A DNA stretch of 64,000 nucleotides from Incurvaria masculella (GCA_946894095.1 OX335650.1:1798001-1862000); one strand, 5' to 3'. Positions 43,301 through 54,905 are shown, counted from the stretch's first letter. The notes: a model not told the origin generated them from the letters alone. Made by a program: numbers and translations.

Positions 43301-44511
43301 AAAATTCAAGTCAGTGATTGTGGTGTAATTATCCAGATTTAAATAATTACGGTAAAACCCGATTTAAGTCCGATTTTTTCCCTTGAAGGTTGTTGGATTA
43401 ATGCAGTTGTACCTATGTTGTTTTCACAAATTAAGAGCTGGCGTCAATAAAACAAATGACATTAACCTATATTACAATCATTAATACCTATTATGTGATT
43501 ATTTAAAAATAATCTGTTCTTTATTTCTTACCAAAAACTCGAAATTACAAAAATAAAGCCGTTATTCAAGCAAAACCAATTTGGGCTTTAACTGATATCG
43601 GGCTTTAATCGTATCACATAAACCCAAAAAATAATCGTAATAGAACGAGATCAAATTGTGACATTTTCGTATTTACCTAATATTCCTTTTAAATGTGCTT
43701 CATAGGAAATTATCCAGATTTGCTTTATCCTCGAAATTTGTGTGATAAAAACTTTCCATGGCAACAATTTTCATATGCATTTTTTAAATCGCGCTGACAC
43801 TCTCTCTGTCAATGCTTATAATTTTAGCCGCAAAAATAATATATGAAACATATAAAAACATTACGAAGTGGATAGTGTCAGAATTCTGAAATTAATATTT
43901 TCCAATTCCTCTCTTTCGTATTTACACATCTCGGTGTGTTCAGAATATTTGTGAAATTGAAGTAAACAAGATTCGCAAAAGAAAAACTCATCAAATATTT
44001 GTTAGCAATCGTATAGGTCCATATACCTTCCCCCTCCCCTATCGCCTGAAACCGTCTTTGCATGAAGCGTATTTATATTTTCATTTTATTTAAGAAACGC
44101 CTCACAATTTGCCTCGCTCGCGAAAAAACGAATTCGCTCCGTACACAAAAACTCTAATAACTTAGAGGAACTTATTACGCATCCGTTCTCTCAGAAAGCT
44201 GAAATTGTAGCCAACTTTCCGTAAATGTCTCATGTTTGCGGGAATTTACAGGAGCGCTCGATTGCTAATGATATTTACAAATGTTCCGGAATTCGACGTA
44301 ACACTTTCAGTCAATTCTGCTTTTGAACTGCTTCTGAAATAACGTGAATAACAGGACGCGCGGCGAGTAAGACAGAATAAAATAAATGCATTTCTTTATT
44401 CGTTAGAAGCAGGCGCTTTGTACCGCTTTCTACCGCGTAAAAAAGATTTCACTCTTGCCACAAGACATCGAGGAAACCCCAAAAGGAAATAAATCAACCA
44501 TTGTATCATAA
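43301..44511. other. No recognisable feature
   Basis: Mixed AT-rich DNA. The part 44100-44400 has a more balanced composition and no match elsewhere in the window; it might be unique sequence, but no ORF or splice site stands out. Confidence 0.35.
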
Positions 44512-44846
44512 CGAATATGATAGATAAATATCATACTTTTGAGATTACCGCGGTCGTTAGACATGTTTGAAAAATGTTACGGCTTTTCACGCGAATATAA
44601 TAGATAAATATCATACTTTTGAGATTACCGCGGTCGTTAGACACGTTTGAAAAATGTTACGGCTTTTCACGCGGCAGGAAGAGACATTCTCCGACGTTTC
44701 GAGCTAATCATTCAGCCCGTTATTAAGGAGGCATCCGCCACGTTCGTACGCAGCAGACGACATCTCGATAACGGGCTGAATGATTAGCTCGAATCGTCGG
44801 AGAATGTCTCTTCCTGCCGCGTGTAAAGCCGTAACATTTTTCAAAT
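44512..44846. repeat. Tandem duplication plus long palindrome
   Basis: An 80-bp unit (CGAATATGATAGATAAATAT..TTACGGCTTTTCACG) occurs at 44512-44591 and again at 44592-44671. The end of the second unit is also the start of a hairpin: left arm 44647-44723 and right arm 44768-44846 (GAGACATTCTCCGACG.. against ..CGTCGGAGAATGTCTC), with a 44-base GC-rich loop. The arms are about 78 bases with few mismatches. Confidence 0.85.
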
Positions 44847-44990
44847 ATTATAGACAAATAAGTAGAATTGACGTGAAGCCAAGGAAAATAAGTACTCTGA
44901 GCCAGAAAGGAAGCTGCACAAAGAAGTCCTCTAAGCCGGAAATAAATCCGTAAAAAGAAGTAACATAAGTACTCTCAGTGTAGTGTAGTT

Positions 44991-45787
44991 ATGATAAGTA
45001 CTACTTGTAGTATGAAATTACTAACCATTCAATTTTGATTTGATACAATTTCGTATCAATAATGACGAGGGCTCTATACACCCGAATTTTATTTTATTTT
45101 AGTTAAGCATTATAAGTTTCTCGGTATTGGTCAAAATCTCATATAACGAATCTATTATTACTTTATTGATAGGGATGCTCTCAAACCATTATACTCTTAA
45201 TTGTCTGTAGGTGGTAGCATTTAAAGGGATATGTAACTATGTGATCAGCTGACAGTAGTAGTTTATGACAAAACTCATAGTATTAAAACGTAATGTGCAA
45301 GTGTTTCACAGTGTTGTGTTGCCACTGGAGCAGTGCATCGCTTAAAGGTCCTTGCTTACGGTGACGCTTGGCTCAGGTTATCTCTTTCCCTAAAATATGG
45401 TTGAAAGAGGTAATGGCTGTGCCCGGCGTGATGCTCGTGAACGGGTGCTGTTTGTGGGGACTGGCCTGCTCCAATTGGCAACATATAAGTTGGAGGGGAT
45501 TGTCTTTGCAAATAAAATGATATTTGTCATGAACTGTTGCATAAGGCATGGATTGTAATTTTTTGTGTATTCATGTGAATTTGGTGTTTTACCTATGTTT
45601 TTGTTAAAATAATTGACAAACACTTTTGTAAACTCAGACTAAGTGGACGTTGAAAAAAAAAACAGCGCAGTTTCTTTCCAGTTCTTCTTCGCTGTGTTTT
45701 GTTTTGCTGAACTGGCCAATGCTAAAATATGACAAATCCGAGTGTAGTGTACTGTCTATGGATGATGAATAAACAATACAATACAAA
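44991..45787 (+). mobile_element. LINE 3' UTR copy (same family as 305-2308)
   Basis: It is nearly identical to 1501-2308 from TTATGATAAGTACTACTTGT to the CAATACAATAC tail. The insertion is truncated within the 3' UTR, so no coding sequence is present. High identity to the first copy suggests both inserted recently. Confidence 0.88.
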
Positions 45788-46660
45788 GTGCAAAGCTAGA
45801 TTTGAAAAAAAAATTAGACGTAAAAATCAGCTGATACACAACATGGCGTGTTTAAGTCAGTTTTTACGTGAAGCAAATTTAATAATGAATACGCTCTCAA
45901 TTTAAAAAAATCTATTAGGGGAATAAAAAGGAGTACAACGGTACTGAAGAAATAAGAAACGTCTTTACCTGATTACTATAAAATGACCAAAAATAGATTT
46001 GCAAAAAAATCTGAAAGGTTCTAAAAAATCACAATCCTTCTCAAGGGCTGATTTCATTCATTCGTTTGCTTTTTAGCTTTGTTTGATACACATTCAATAT
46101 TTATACATTTTATATCTGAGGCTCAACCTTATTTTATGCATTTGTATGCATATTTGCCTCATCTGACCAATCGAAGCATCGGAGTCTTACAGTTTGATCT
46201 TTAAATCATAGCTACACAATCTATATACAAATTTACTTTTTCGACCTTTTACTTGTTCGAAAATTTTTGAATTTTCGAATTCGAAAATTAATGCGTTTCT
46301 AGTTGCGCTCTTAACGAATACGATCACACCCTTAAAATTATCACTTTATCTTCACGCACTTTCCACACACACACGTACAAACTTCCTTCTTACACACACT
46401 CGCCACACTCAATTCAGGTAGGTACCTAACGCTAACTTTAAATACTTTTTAAAATTTTAGAACTTTATAATTGGCTAAACAATTTTATAAAAAACTGTAA
46501 TAGTGTAACCAAATAGCTCTTTAGATTTTTCAGAATGATAAATTGATCTGTTTTTAAATAAAAACCTCACCATAAACAAATTTTGCTTTCACAAAATCGT
46601 TCGACTGCAGCCTTATCGTTTCAATTCGACTTAAGAGCTCTCGCGGAGTGGGGGGGCCGG
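45788..46660. other. No recognisable feature
   Basis: AT-rich; an ACAC-rich stretch lies at 46360-46410. Confidence 0.45.
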
Positions 46661-46676
46661 GGGAGCAGCTACTCAC

Positions 46677-46840
46677 CGGAGTAGACAGTCTTCATTAGTT
46701 ATTTACTTCACCTTCCATCACTCACTCACTTATTCACTTCACTCTCCTCTTTACTCGGAAATGCTGTCTAAAATTACACTCACTGGCATTATCCTTACAT
46801 TCGATGCCGCCGAGGCGGGGCGGTGTCGAAGTTTTCCGTT
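46677..46840 (-). other. Candidate 5' exon ending in a splice donor
   Basis: On the minus strand an ATG at 46695 has an in-frame TAA two codons before it. It encodes MKTVYS plus one base, and runs into a strong donor, TCCG then GTGAGT, at 46676-46671. A very short coding start exon of this type is common for secreted and cuticular insect proteins. The upstream 150 bases carry repeated GTGA/AGTGA motifs. No downstream exon was identified. Confidence 0.22.
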
Positions 46841-47462
46841 GAAGGATTAAATATGAATCACCCATCGTTTTATATCCTTTTAGGATTTTTCGAAACCGCG
46901 AGCTACATTTGCCTTAAAATGTTTGAAACGTAATATTATGTTTGTTTGGCAAGTGCTGTACCGTAAGTAATCAATTTGTAAAGGTGCAAAAAAAATTTTT
47001 TGGCTAAATAAAAGACAAGTATATTACGTTAATATAACGCCTAACTCACGCGCGGTAGGTAAAATATACTAATGAAAAATAACCGGATAAGAGAGAGCCT
47101 GACTCGCGCACCAAGAATTCCGTAACTACAAAGTTATTTCAAGATAATTTTAACGGGCTTCTTTTTTTTTCTTTACCTCTGTTATAAGGTTCATGTTTTT
47201 AAGTCAACGGGAAATACACTATAGCATTTTATTTATTTTCAAGTCGCAAAATATTGAGCATAAATGGGCATTTTTTTTAATCCCATGTTCCTAAAAGCTT
47301 GATTTTTTACGTTCTTCTAGATAACACAAGAAGTACTCAAGTATCTCCTGTTTACATATTCCGAAACCACCAGTTCAAATGCTAGTGAAATACGTTGTCC
47401 TATCCTGCATACTTTTTTTATGAATAGCTGTTGTAGCCTTTAATATATATATGCAATAAAAT
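46841..47462. other. Mostly unassigned
   Basis: 47076-47120 (GAGCCTGACTCGCGCACCAA, GAATTCCGTAAC) weakly resembles the left end of the (GACG)n repeat family. Otherwise nothing. Confidence 0.35.
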
Positions 47463-47562
47463 TAAGGTCCTGGCATGCGCCTAGTTCCCAAGAGGTGTGT
47501 CAGGCTAATATTATGACAGTAGGTATGGTATTCGTCATACATGTCCATTAACTTAAAAAAAA
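47463..47562 (+). mobile_element. SINE 3' end fragment
   Basis: AAGGTCCTGGCATGCGCCTA, then AGGTATGGTATTCGTCATAC and ATGTCCATTAAC with an A8 tail. Confidence 0.65.
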
Positions 47563-47568
47563 CAATGC

Positions 47569-47735
47569 GCGGCTACATTGAACTTAACGGGAAACACGGT
47601 TGTCAGTACCGCTTCGACCATCGTTCATTCAAAGCAATGGTACTTACCAATCCGGGCGGTGTTAACCCTACCACCTAGTAATTAACAATGGGGCCTATAG
47701 CTGTTTACGTAAAATCCTAACTACGAACGACGAAT
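47569..47735 (-). mobile_element. SINE body fragment, opposite orientation
   Basis: GCGGCTACATTGAACTTAAC, TACCGCTTCGACCATCGTTC and AACCCTACCACCTAGTAATT on the plus strand. It lies tail-to-middle with the previous fragment. Confidence 0.7.
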
Positions 47736-48089
47736 CCTTGTATAGCCTGTAAAATTTGCTAATGATGTATAAGTGTGTCTTGTGGATTAATACTCGGAGA
47801 CTCCAGGTTCAAACACGAGAGAGATTTTTCATATTAAAATTTTCCAATCATACACCGCTTCCTGACTCACCTTTTTCATGTATTTATTTATTAGTTTATT
47901 TATTTAAGAAACTTAACAGCTATTTATGGTTACAAAAATTGCAGGTATTTCTCAAATTGTTTAGCCAAATATAAAGTTTCACAGTTTGAAAATGTTGTTG
48001 ACGTTAGGAACCTATGTTATAATAATATAAATTCTGAAATATTCTAAGATGAACGGGACATATTATGGGAATTCATGGCGACGAGGGTG
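47736..48089. other. No recognisable feature
   Basis: AT-rich spacer. Confidence 0.5.
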
Positions 48090-48225
48090 AGGGGTGTTGG
48101 AATCTGCGTAAGGAGCGTGAGTTGGGTGTATGGGTGTGAGTTGAGTGTGGCGAGAGTGTGTGACAGGGAGAGGGGGTGTGTGTGTATGTGAGGAGTGCAT
48201 GAAGGTTGAGTGAGGGTTTAGTGTT
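48085..48225. repeat. (GTGTGAG)-rich low-complexity tract
   Basis: Degenerate repeats of GAGTGTG/GGGTGTG type on the plus strand. A similar tract is at 61905-61990. Confidence 0.75.
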
Positions 48226-48249
48226 TTTTTTTAGTAAGGATTCAGTGAT

Positions 48250-48459
48250 TTTTTTATAGTTTTTAGACAGATGGTGATCTTTGATTTATTTGCAAATTTA
48301 TTATTGGTCAAGTTGAAAATGTCGATTTCACAGAATTGTATGTGTATATTTTTTATAGTTTTAAGACAGATGGAGATCTTGGAGAAGCTCTTGGATTTTT
48401 TGAAAATTTATTTTTGGTTAAATTGAAAACGTCGATTTCACAGAATCGTCTGTGTATAG
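48250..48459. repeat. Two imperfect tandem units of about 100 bp
   Basis: TTTTTATAGTTTT(T)AGACAGATGG(T/A)GATCTT and GTCGATTTCACAGAAT(T/C)GT occur in both units. The origin is unknown. Confidence 0.75.
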
Positions 48460-48908
48460 GAGTGTGACCCCTGACCGGTCACCGAGAAGGTGACCTAGTG
48501 ACGCGCCGAGCAGCCGACCAATATTCAAAACGAAAGAGTCACTCAGCCACATAACAAGATGAAGCAATATTCAAACATCACTGAACCAAACAACAAAGTG
48601 GAGAAAAAGTCCGCTGCGACCGCAGCGACATCGAGGGGCCGAACGGCAGCGCAGCATAAATCCAATTTCAAGCTTCGCCGTAAGTAATATCGGGGGTCTT
48701 TGAGCAGTCCGGAGTTGCGCCGTCAAAGGAAAATTCGAGCAGCGCCTCCTTTTATCTCGGCATTGCAAGGAGGCTGGGAGACGAGACGGTGGCAGTTGCC
48801 AAGCCGAGGCACACGCGGTGCGTGCAGCGGAAACATTTTATGAATTTTACTTTTCGCCACGTAATACAACCGTAAAAAACCTAATATTTGGTGCGCGTGC
48901 ATTCGTAA
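48460..48908. other. Unassigned, moderately GC-rich
   Basis: 48570-48840 has a balanced composition, with short open frames on the minus strand (48571-48768). No domain and no splice site stands out. Confidence 0.35.
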
Positions 48909-49174
48909 AAACCGGCCAAGCGCGAGTCGGACTAAACGTTAACTAAAAAACCGGGTTTTTTGTATGGGGCCCCCCTTTAATTTTAATATTTTTTTCATTT
49001 TACCTATTTGTTGTTAAAGCGGCAAAATAAATACACAATCCGTAAAAATTTCAGCTGCCTAACTGTTACAGTTCACGAGATACAGCCCTGTGACAGACGG
49101 ACGGACGGACGGACGGACAGCGGAGGCTTAGTAATAGGGTTCCGTTTTCACCCTTTGGTTACGGAACCCTAAAA
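48909..49174 (+). repeat. (GACG)n repeat family, copy in head-to-tail pair (first)
   Basis: Starts AACCGGCCAAGCGCGAGTCG, has five GACG units at 49097-49118 and ends TTACGGAACCCTAAAA, which merges with the start of the next copy. Confidence 0.85.
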
Positions 49175-49469
49175 ACCGGCCAAGTCCGAGTCGGACTCGC
49201 GCATGAAGGGTTCCGCACGATTATACAAGACCCAAAACAATCACGTTTCTTGCATGCTGGCTCCCTTTAATATTTATTTGTTTTTTTATTTTTACTATGG
49301 TTTGATATAGAGGCAACACAAATACACACTCTGTGAAAAAATGAGCTGTATACCTAATTTGGTTCATGTGATACACCCCTGTGAACGACAGACGGACGGA
49401 CAGACGGATGGACAGCGGAGGCTTAGTTATAGGGTTCCGTGGGCACTCTTTGGGTACGGAACCCTAATA
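49175..49469 (+). repeat. (GACG)n repeat family, copy in head-to-tail pair (second)
   Basis: Starts ACCGGCCAAGTCCGAGTCGG, contains GACGGACGGACAGACGGATG and ends GGGTACGGAACCCTAAT. It has diverged differently from the first unit, so the pair is not a fresh duplication. Confidence 0.85.
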
Positions 49470-50097
49470 AGAACATGAAGAGCATTTCAGTAAGGAGATC
49501 TGCCACAAAAGTTTAAAATACTTAGGAAAGCTGTAGATAGTACAGTGTTGGTAGGTTGGCGTTGAGTGATGGTAGAATGGGACGGAGGGCAAGTGGTAAA
49601 CTAATTATTGGCCCAACCATAGACTTAGAATGTAAAGATACGCAGAGTCAATGGACGGATGAGACCAACATCAAAATATAGTGAATTTATTTTACTCAAA
49701 CTAATATCTAAATCGCCATGTTGCTTCAAAATAATAATCTGAAGTAATGTTTCAAGTTTTACTTTGAAATAATAAGGAAACGTTTTAGAAATATGATCGA
49801 CAAAGAATCATTGGGTCACCATAAGAGGTGAATAACCATACCATAAAAAAGGGTATTTATCCGGGTTTTTATGCCCATTTACCTCACAGTCTACAAATGC
49901 ACAGGGCACCGTGCTTTCTTGAAGGAAAACTACAGGAATCATAAATATTTTACAATCGCATAATATGAGCTCGGTCACTATGTACTGATAACGATTCGAA
50001 AAGTTGTCTGTGGGCCCAACGGCCTTCTGAAGCCCTGAAGAAGAAGTTGATGCGTGTCTCGTGGTTGCCTATGTCGCTTTATCTTGATAGAAAGTAA
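49470..50097. other. No recognisable feature
   Basis: No supported ORF or repeat. Confidence 0.45.
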
Positions 50098-50250
50098 GAA
50101 TTGTCCGTGTTTTCCATCCAGCTCAATGTATCCGTGATCATAAAGGGATGGTCCTGGCATGGCACGTAATTTCTTCGGGAATGCGATATGTTGGGCTTAT
50201 ATAATGACGGTTGATGTGGTATTAGCCATTCATGCGCAGTCATTAAAAAA
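50098..50250 (+). mobile_element. SINE 3' part
   Basis: GAATTGTCCGTGTTTTCCAT, GGTCCTGGCATGGCACGTAA, GGTATTAGCCATTCATGCGC and a short A-tail. Confidence 0.75.
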
Positions 50251-50600
50251 CACACTTAGATCTTACGTCGTCTTTACCATGGAGAATGCTCTTCGGAGCT
50301 GCATAACGCTGTCCATCCATCTCTCTTTTAATGTGGAACAAGCATGGAATGCACCCATTCACTGTCGACATTCCCATAATAAAAACCCACCGATCGTCTA
50401 GATCTTTTATCTATAGGGTCGGTAAAATATGGAACGGACTCGCGGCCGAAGTTTTTCCCTCAAAGTACAACATGTGGTCCTTCAAACATGGTGTGAAGAA
50501 GCACCTGGCCGGCCGGCATGGTTTTCGCAGCCCCTATGAGCCCGTGGGCGTCATCGGGCGCCTTTTTTGTGAGGTATGCCGCGCTTAACATAAAATAAGT
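50251..50600 (+). mobile_element. LINE C-terminal fragment (same family as 59884-60520)
   Basis: One frame encodes HRSSRSFIYRVGKIWNGLAA then EVFPSKYNMWSFKHGVKKHL, which corresponds to THRSSRSFIYRVGKQWNELP in the copy at 59884. Upstream is the matching CTTTACCATGGAGAATGCTC. It ends at GCCGCGCTTAACATAAAAT. It follows the SINE tail directly in the same orientation. Confidence 0.8.
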
Positions 50601-50847
50601 TTACACCAATACCATCTTTGTTTGAATTCACGTCCTTGTCAGGGTATACAACTTTTCGCCATTTGACGTATCTGACAGACTAACAGGCGTCCGTCTAGCG
50701 GCGCCGTAGAGGCAATAACAGAACTTCAAAATATCGTTAAAACATTATTTAACGTTTGAAGGGGCCATGTCACCGTCAAAATTATCACAAAGTTTGACAT
50801 TAGACACGGCTCAACAATCAGGTTTAGAATTGTGCCTGCGACCTGCG
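50601..50847. other. No recognisable feature
   Basis: Short spacer with nothing supported. Confidence 0.5.
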
Positions 50848-51053
50848 GGTCTATTCCTGGCATTCAGCAATCAGGAATCCTGAGTATATAAAACCGCTTT
50901 TATAGCGATTTTCAAAGCGAGTTTTTCTACTGTAAATCTTGATTGATTAAAAAAACTATGCTCCGGAATATTTTGCTTTGGAAACCGCTACAAAATCGGT
51001 ATTCGAGACTCAGGATTCCTGATTCCTGTTTACTGAATGCACAGGAATAGACA
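50848..51053. mobile_element. AATCAGGAATCAGG-family MITE
   Basis: GGTCTATTCCTGGCATTCAG..CAATCAGGAATCC and, inverted, GGATTCCTGATTCCTG..TGAATGCACAGGAATAGAC. A clear relative of 38392-38616. Confidence 0.8.
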
Positions 51054-51292
51054 TGCTGGCCGCAAAACACCCGAACTCCTGGCGCAGACTCTTGGGATGT
51101 CATTTATTCCGATTCAGTGATTCCAGGAATATCATTTGAAGTTTGTTTGTGGTTTTCGACCAGCGGCATTGAAAGGCGATTCCAGGTAGGGCTACAGTTT
51201 CTGCGGTTGGGTAATTAATTTTACTCTCAGTCGTACTGTTGAGTCACACGAAAAGTGGTTTTTGAAATATTATCTTTGTTGTAACTTTAAAA

Positions 51293-51509
51293 TCCTACTT
51301 ATATTATAAATGTGAAATTTTGGATGTTCAATCAATCAAAACGGCTGAACGAATTCGGATGGAAGGTGTCAAATAAATAGACAGATTATGACATGATTAA
51401 CACATAGGATTCTTATTATCCCTGAATAATGTTAGTTTCTTGTGGGATTATCAAAAAACGAACTACAGGTCGTATAACGTTGAAATTCGGTATAGATCCT
51501 ATCCTAATA
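51293..51509 (+). mobile_element. Helitron 5' fragment
   Basis: Starts TCCTACTTATATTATAAATG and has the expected following segment with AAAACGGCTGAACGAATTCG and GTATAACGTTGAAATTCGG. The 3' end is not present before the next element begins. Confidence 0.6.
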
Positions 51510-51718
51510 TCCTACTAATATTATAAATTTAAAATATCGATGTTTAGATGTTTGTTACTCGATTACGCAACTCGGCTGAACGGATTTGCATGATCTTAAG
51601 TAATGTATTGTTTATTATCTTGGACCAGCTTTAGGCCACTTTTTATAAAAGATATAATTCAACCCGACATTAGTCCAAAACGACAATGGCCCACGCGGAG
51701 CTGGGTACCTCAGCTAGT
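51510..51718 (+). mobile_element. Non-autonomous Helitron, complete ends
   Basis: 5' end TCCTACTAATATTATAAATT, 3' end CCACGCGGAGCTGGGTACCT then CAGCTAGT, with the expected CTAG at 51714-51717. About 209 bp. It lies directly behind the fragment at 51293. Confidence 0.75.
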
Positions 51719-51810
51719 ATAGTTTAAAACCATTAACTAAAATAAGTTAAATACATTTGATTGCTGAACTAGTCTTGCATATTAAAAATCACAAATGTAT
51801 TATCCCAATA

Positions 51811-52010
51811 CACCAGAGCGACTCATAGGTCAGGAGCGCGGGGACTCACTTTCCATGCCAGAGATCAAAGATTCTTCCCCCGACCCGTGCATGCATCACT
51901 TTCTTTCTCTTTATAAGTTAGTTAGATGAATGCATTCTGTCAAGAATTCGAGCTGTTCCATGGTGGCCATGTGAAACTGTAGGTCCCTTTCCTCTAGTGG
52001 TGGTGGCGTC
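51811..52010 (+). mobile_element. Diverged tRNA-type SINE, 5' half
   Basis: GAGCGACTCATAGGTCAGGA..GCGGGGACT is a decayed head. CACTTTCTTTCTCTTTATAA and GAGCTGTTCCATGG..TGTAGGTCCC follow. The tail half is lost. Confidence 0.65.
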
Positions 52011-53060
52011 GTACCACTGGGCTAATAATGATCATGACGTCGTTGAAAACATACTTTATGGCTACTTAATAGCGCAGTAAGGGGATATCTGCAGCAAAAC
52101 TAATGAAAATAATGGTTCAAGTGATTTTTAACGTGTTTTAACATGTTTTTTTGACGTGAAGTGACGGGCGCTGTTGGAAGTTCACCAACGACTCGACCTT
52201 TGGAGGTTCAAGTCCGGTTTCACAGCAAAATCGTGAATCGTTTTTATAAGGTTATGCAACTTGTTTTTATAAGTATTTCTACCCTAATGATATGTTTGAT
52301 TGGCAAAATTATAAGAGAGATCAATCGATTGATAACAATTATCAGAACAAAACACCTCAACGAGAAGACTTTACTAATTAATTTTCCGCGTGGTTTTACG
52401 CCTTAACGAAAGCCGTAAGTTTTCATCTCATTTTCCAATTTCACGGCTGCCGCTCGCTCCAATAAAGATAAAAGATCACAGGAGCGTTTACACCGGAAGA
52501 CCCTTTATGTGGAGAAAAAATAATTTAAATGAGGAAACATTGGCCGAGCCACTCTGGGCTAGAGCCCCTCGTCCACTTGTCTGCAGATCCAGAAAGAATA
52601 AACTCAGTTCTCGCAATGTTGGAAGAGTGGTATATTTTCATTTTCGAATTCAAGGTTTCCTGAAAAACCCTGTAGTTTGATACAACATTACCGTTATCAC
52701 ATTAATTTAGAGGATATATAACGACATCTACATTTAAACATGGTAATTAGATTTTTTAAATAATGTTTTGGTTTTGGTCCTTCCGACAAACTTCCTTTTC
52801 TTAAATTTGATTACCACGTTTCAATGTATTTTTCGGTGTGTTACCTCAACATTAAGAACGCTATAGATTAAAACCCAGTTGCAATCATAATATGTATTTT
52901 TGAATTTTAAGGTAATATATGTTTTGATACTGGAAATAGTTAATAGGAAATGTTTAGACGCATAATGTGAAATCCCAGCTAGGTCTACTTGGTTTGCAAT
53001 AATATATTTCAAGAGTTAATCTTCGAAACATCACTTCCTCATTTAAAACCTAATGTGCGA
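52011..53060. other. Mostly unassigned
   Basis: 52150-52215 has a B-box-like GGTTCAAGTCC preceded by CGGGCGCTGTTGGAAGTTCA and could be a decayed tRNA-like sequence. The frames at 52161-52680 show no domain. Confidence 0.3.
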
Positions 53061-53061
53061 G

Positions 53062-53208
53062 ACTGTCAGGGAATATCTTTCAGTGTGTCCATCTGCAATA
53101 TAACTAGAACATATCATTTCCGATCTGGCTATGTGTGTCTTCTTTGGTGTTGTTTCCTCATTAAATCATTATTTATCTTACAGGCTACTTACAATCTTCC
53201 CTGACAGT
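53062..53208. repeat. Possible small MITE with 12-bp terminal repeats
   Basis: ACTGTCAGGGAA at 53062-53073 and its complement TTCCCTGACAGT at 53197-53208. The unit is 147 bp. Confidence 0.35.
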
Positions 53209-53584
53209 TGGGGACCTGACAGAGTTAAAAATGAAAGAAGTCGGAGAAATCCGACTGCTTTTCGTCGGAATTTGACGCACGGAGCTGTGGGCACCTATTG
53301 TCTACTATATATCTTAGGTAATGTAAGTTTTTAAGATGATTAAGTATTATAACTGCAACGGACTCCATCCGAAAAAAACATCATTATAATATAGTAACCA
53401 AACTTATTTTCAAAAAAATATATCTGTATGTGCCGTGAGTACATCAATCACTCAAGGATCAATCACTAGTTTCCAAGTCGTCACGTAAAATTTCAGGATG
53501 TGAAAACACGGCTTAAGCCTCTAAGCTACGAACTCAGTACAAATTCACATGATCCGTTTATCAGCCTCAGTAGTCCGAAGACGT

Positions 53585-53906
53585 CCAAAGAGTCCAAATA
53601 CCTCGACGTTCGATAATTTGGGTTTAGCCACCCTGGGCACGCTCGGGTTCTGGATGAGTTTGTCATGTGGTGTTATAATATCTGACGGTCAGTTTGGTAT
53701 TAGCCACCCAAGTCCAGTTACATAAAAAAAATTAAACGTAAAACTTTAGGTCTCATTCCAAACTTGATTTGTTATATAGTCAATCCCGTCCAGGTTGGTG
53801 CCATCTCATTGAATCACAAATATTTCAATTGATTCACTTTAATGTAGCTGTGCAATATGAGTAAGATCCTGGCATACCACGTAGTTCCCATGTGTTTTCC
53901 CATTGT
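53585..53906 (+). mobile_element. Two joined SINE 3' fragments, diverged
   Basis: 53640-53735 ends TTGGTATTAGCCACCCAAGT then CCAGTTACAT and A8. A second fragment (GTCAATCCCGTCCAGGTTGG..TGTAGCTGTGCAATATGAGT) follows to 53906 without its end. Confidence 0.6.
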
Positions 53907-54544
53907 TATCATGTCATTAGGTTAGTTACGATTTTTAGTTCCACTAAAAAACCAGATGCAAATGGACAAACGGCGTTATTACAGTATAAGATACGAAAGC
54001 GAATGCACGTCTCGGTGGGCGGGCGCTGGCAAGTAGGGCGGGCGGTGCGGTGGAAGGGGGGCGGTATGCGGAGGCGGGAGGTGTGGGCTGACGGGGACTT
54101 TACCTTTGTCCTCCGCCGTTAACTCGATATCGTTTGTGGTTATTTCAGGTGGAGCGGACGAAGGCCGCTCGTAAACGAAATATAAAATTATTTTCATTTG
54201 TTCTGTTTAATGATGAGAGGTGCTTTAAGGCTTCCAGAGTTTCGGGTTACGGTAACGCCAACTTATTTACCGAAATTTACTATCGCTAGGTAGTTTTACA
54301 TAATGTAATATAGTATGTAAATGTATGTAATATAATAATTCAATTACAATGCTAACTGCATGTGTAATTGAATTACTATATGTCGAAACTTTATTGGTCT
54401 AAGAGTTTTTTATTGTTTGTGTTTACTATTGTTTAGGATAAGATTGTTTGTTTCGCAAATAAAATAAATTAAAAATTATATATATCTATTATAATAATAA
54501 ATTAAATTAAAAATAAAAAAAATAAACTTCATTCGTGTCAAACT
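53907..54544. other. Unassigned; G-rich tract at 54010-54100 and small palindrome at 54338
   Basis: The tract GGGCGGGCGGTGCGGTGGAA and similar is G-rich. AATTCAATTACA at 54338 pairs with TGTAATTGAATT at 54363. AATAAAATAAATT at about 54460 might be the 3' end of an old retroelement. No gene supported. Confidence 0.35.
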
Positions 54545-54905
54545 TGACAAGGGCTTTATACACCTGGCATAGGTTAAGTTTACGACGGCTTTTACACCAG
54601 AGAATACTTGTAATGCTATGAATTACATTAATTTATATTATTTCATTAGCAACCTTGTTAGTTGTAAGTCATTTATAATGAGGTTTGCTGTTTCTCTTGT
54701 TCTTTGCCTTAATCTGTTCTCCCAGTTTTTTGGCTGTAGCATTTAGATCTAAGTGTGTATTTCATAATTGTGGACGGAAAAAATATGCTATGTAAACACG
54801 TGAAGTTTCTTTGCGGGTTCTTCTTTACTGGGTTGATCGAATATACGGATTTTTGTAACGTAATAGTGTAGTATGACTTCGAAAAAGTTTAAATAAATGA
54901 CATGA
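54545..54905 (+). mobile_element. LINE 3' end, second lineage
   Basis: It aligns with 61390-61697 (GTAGCATTTAGATCTAAGT, TTCATAATTGTGGACGGAAA, GAAGTTTCTTTGCGGGTTCT, AGTTTAAATAAATGA). No ORF remains. Confidence 0.7.
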
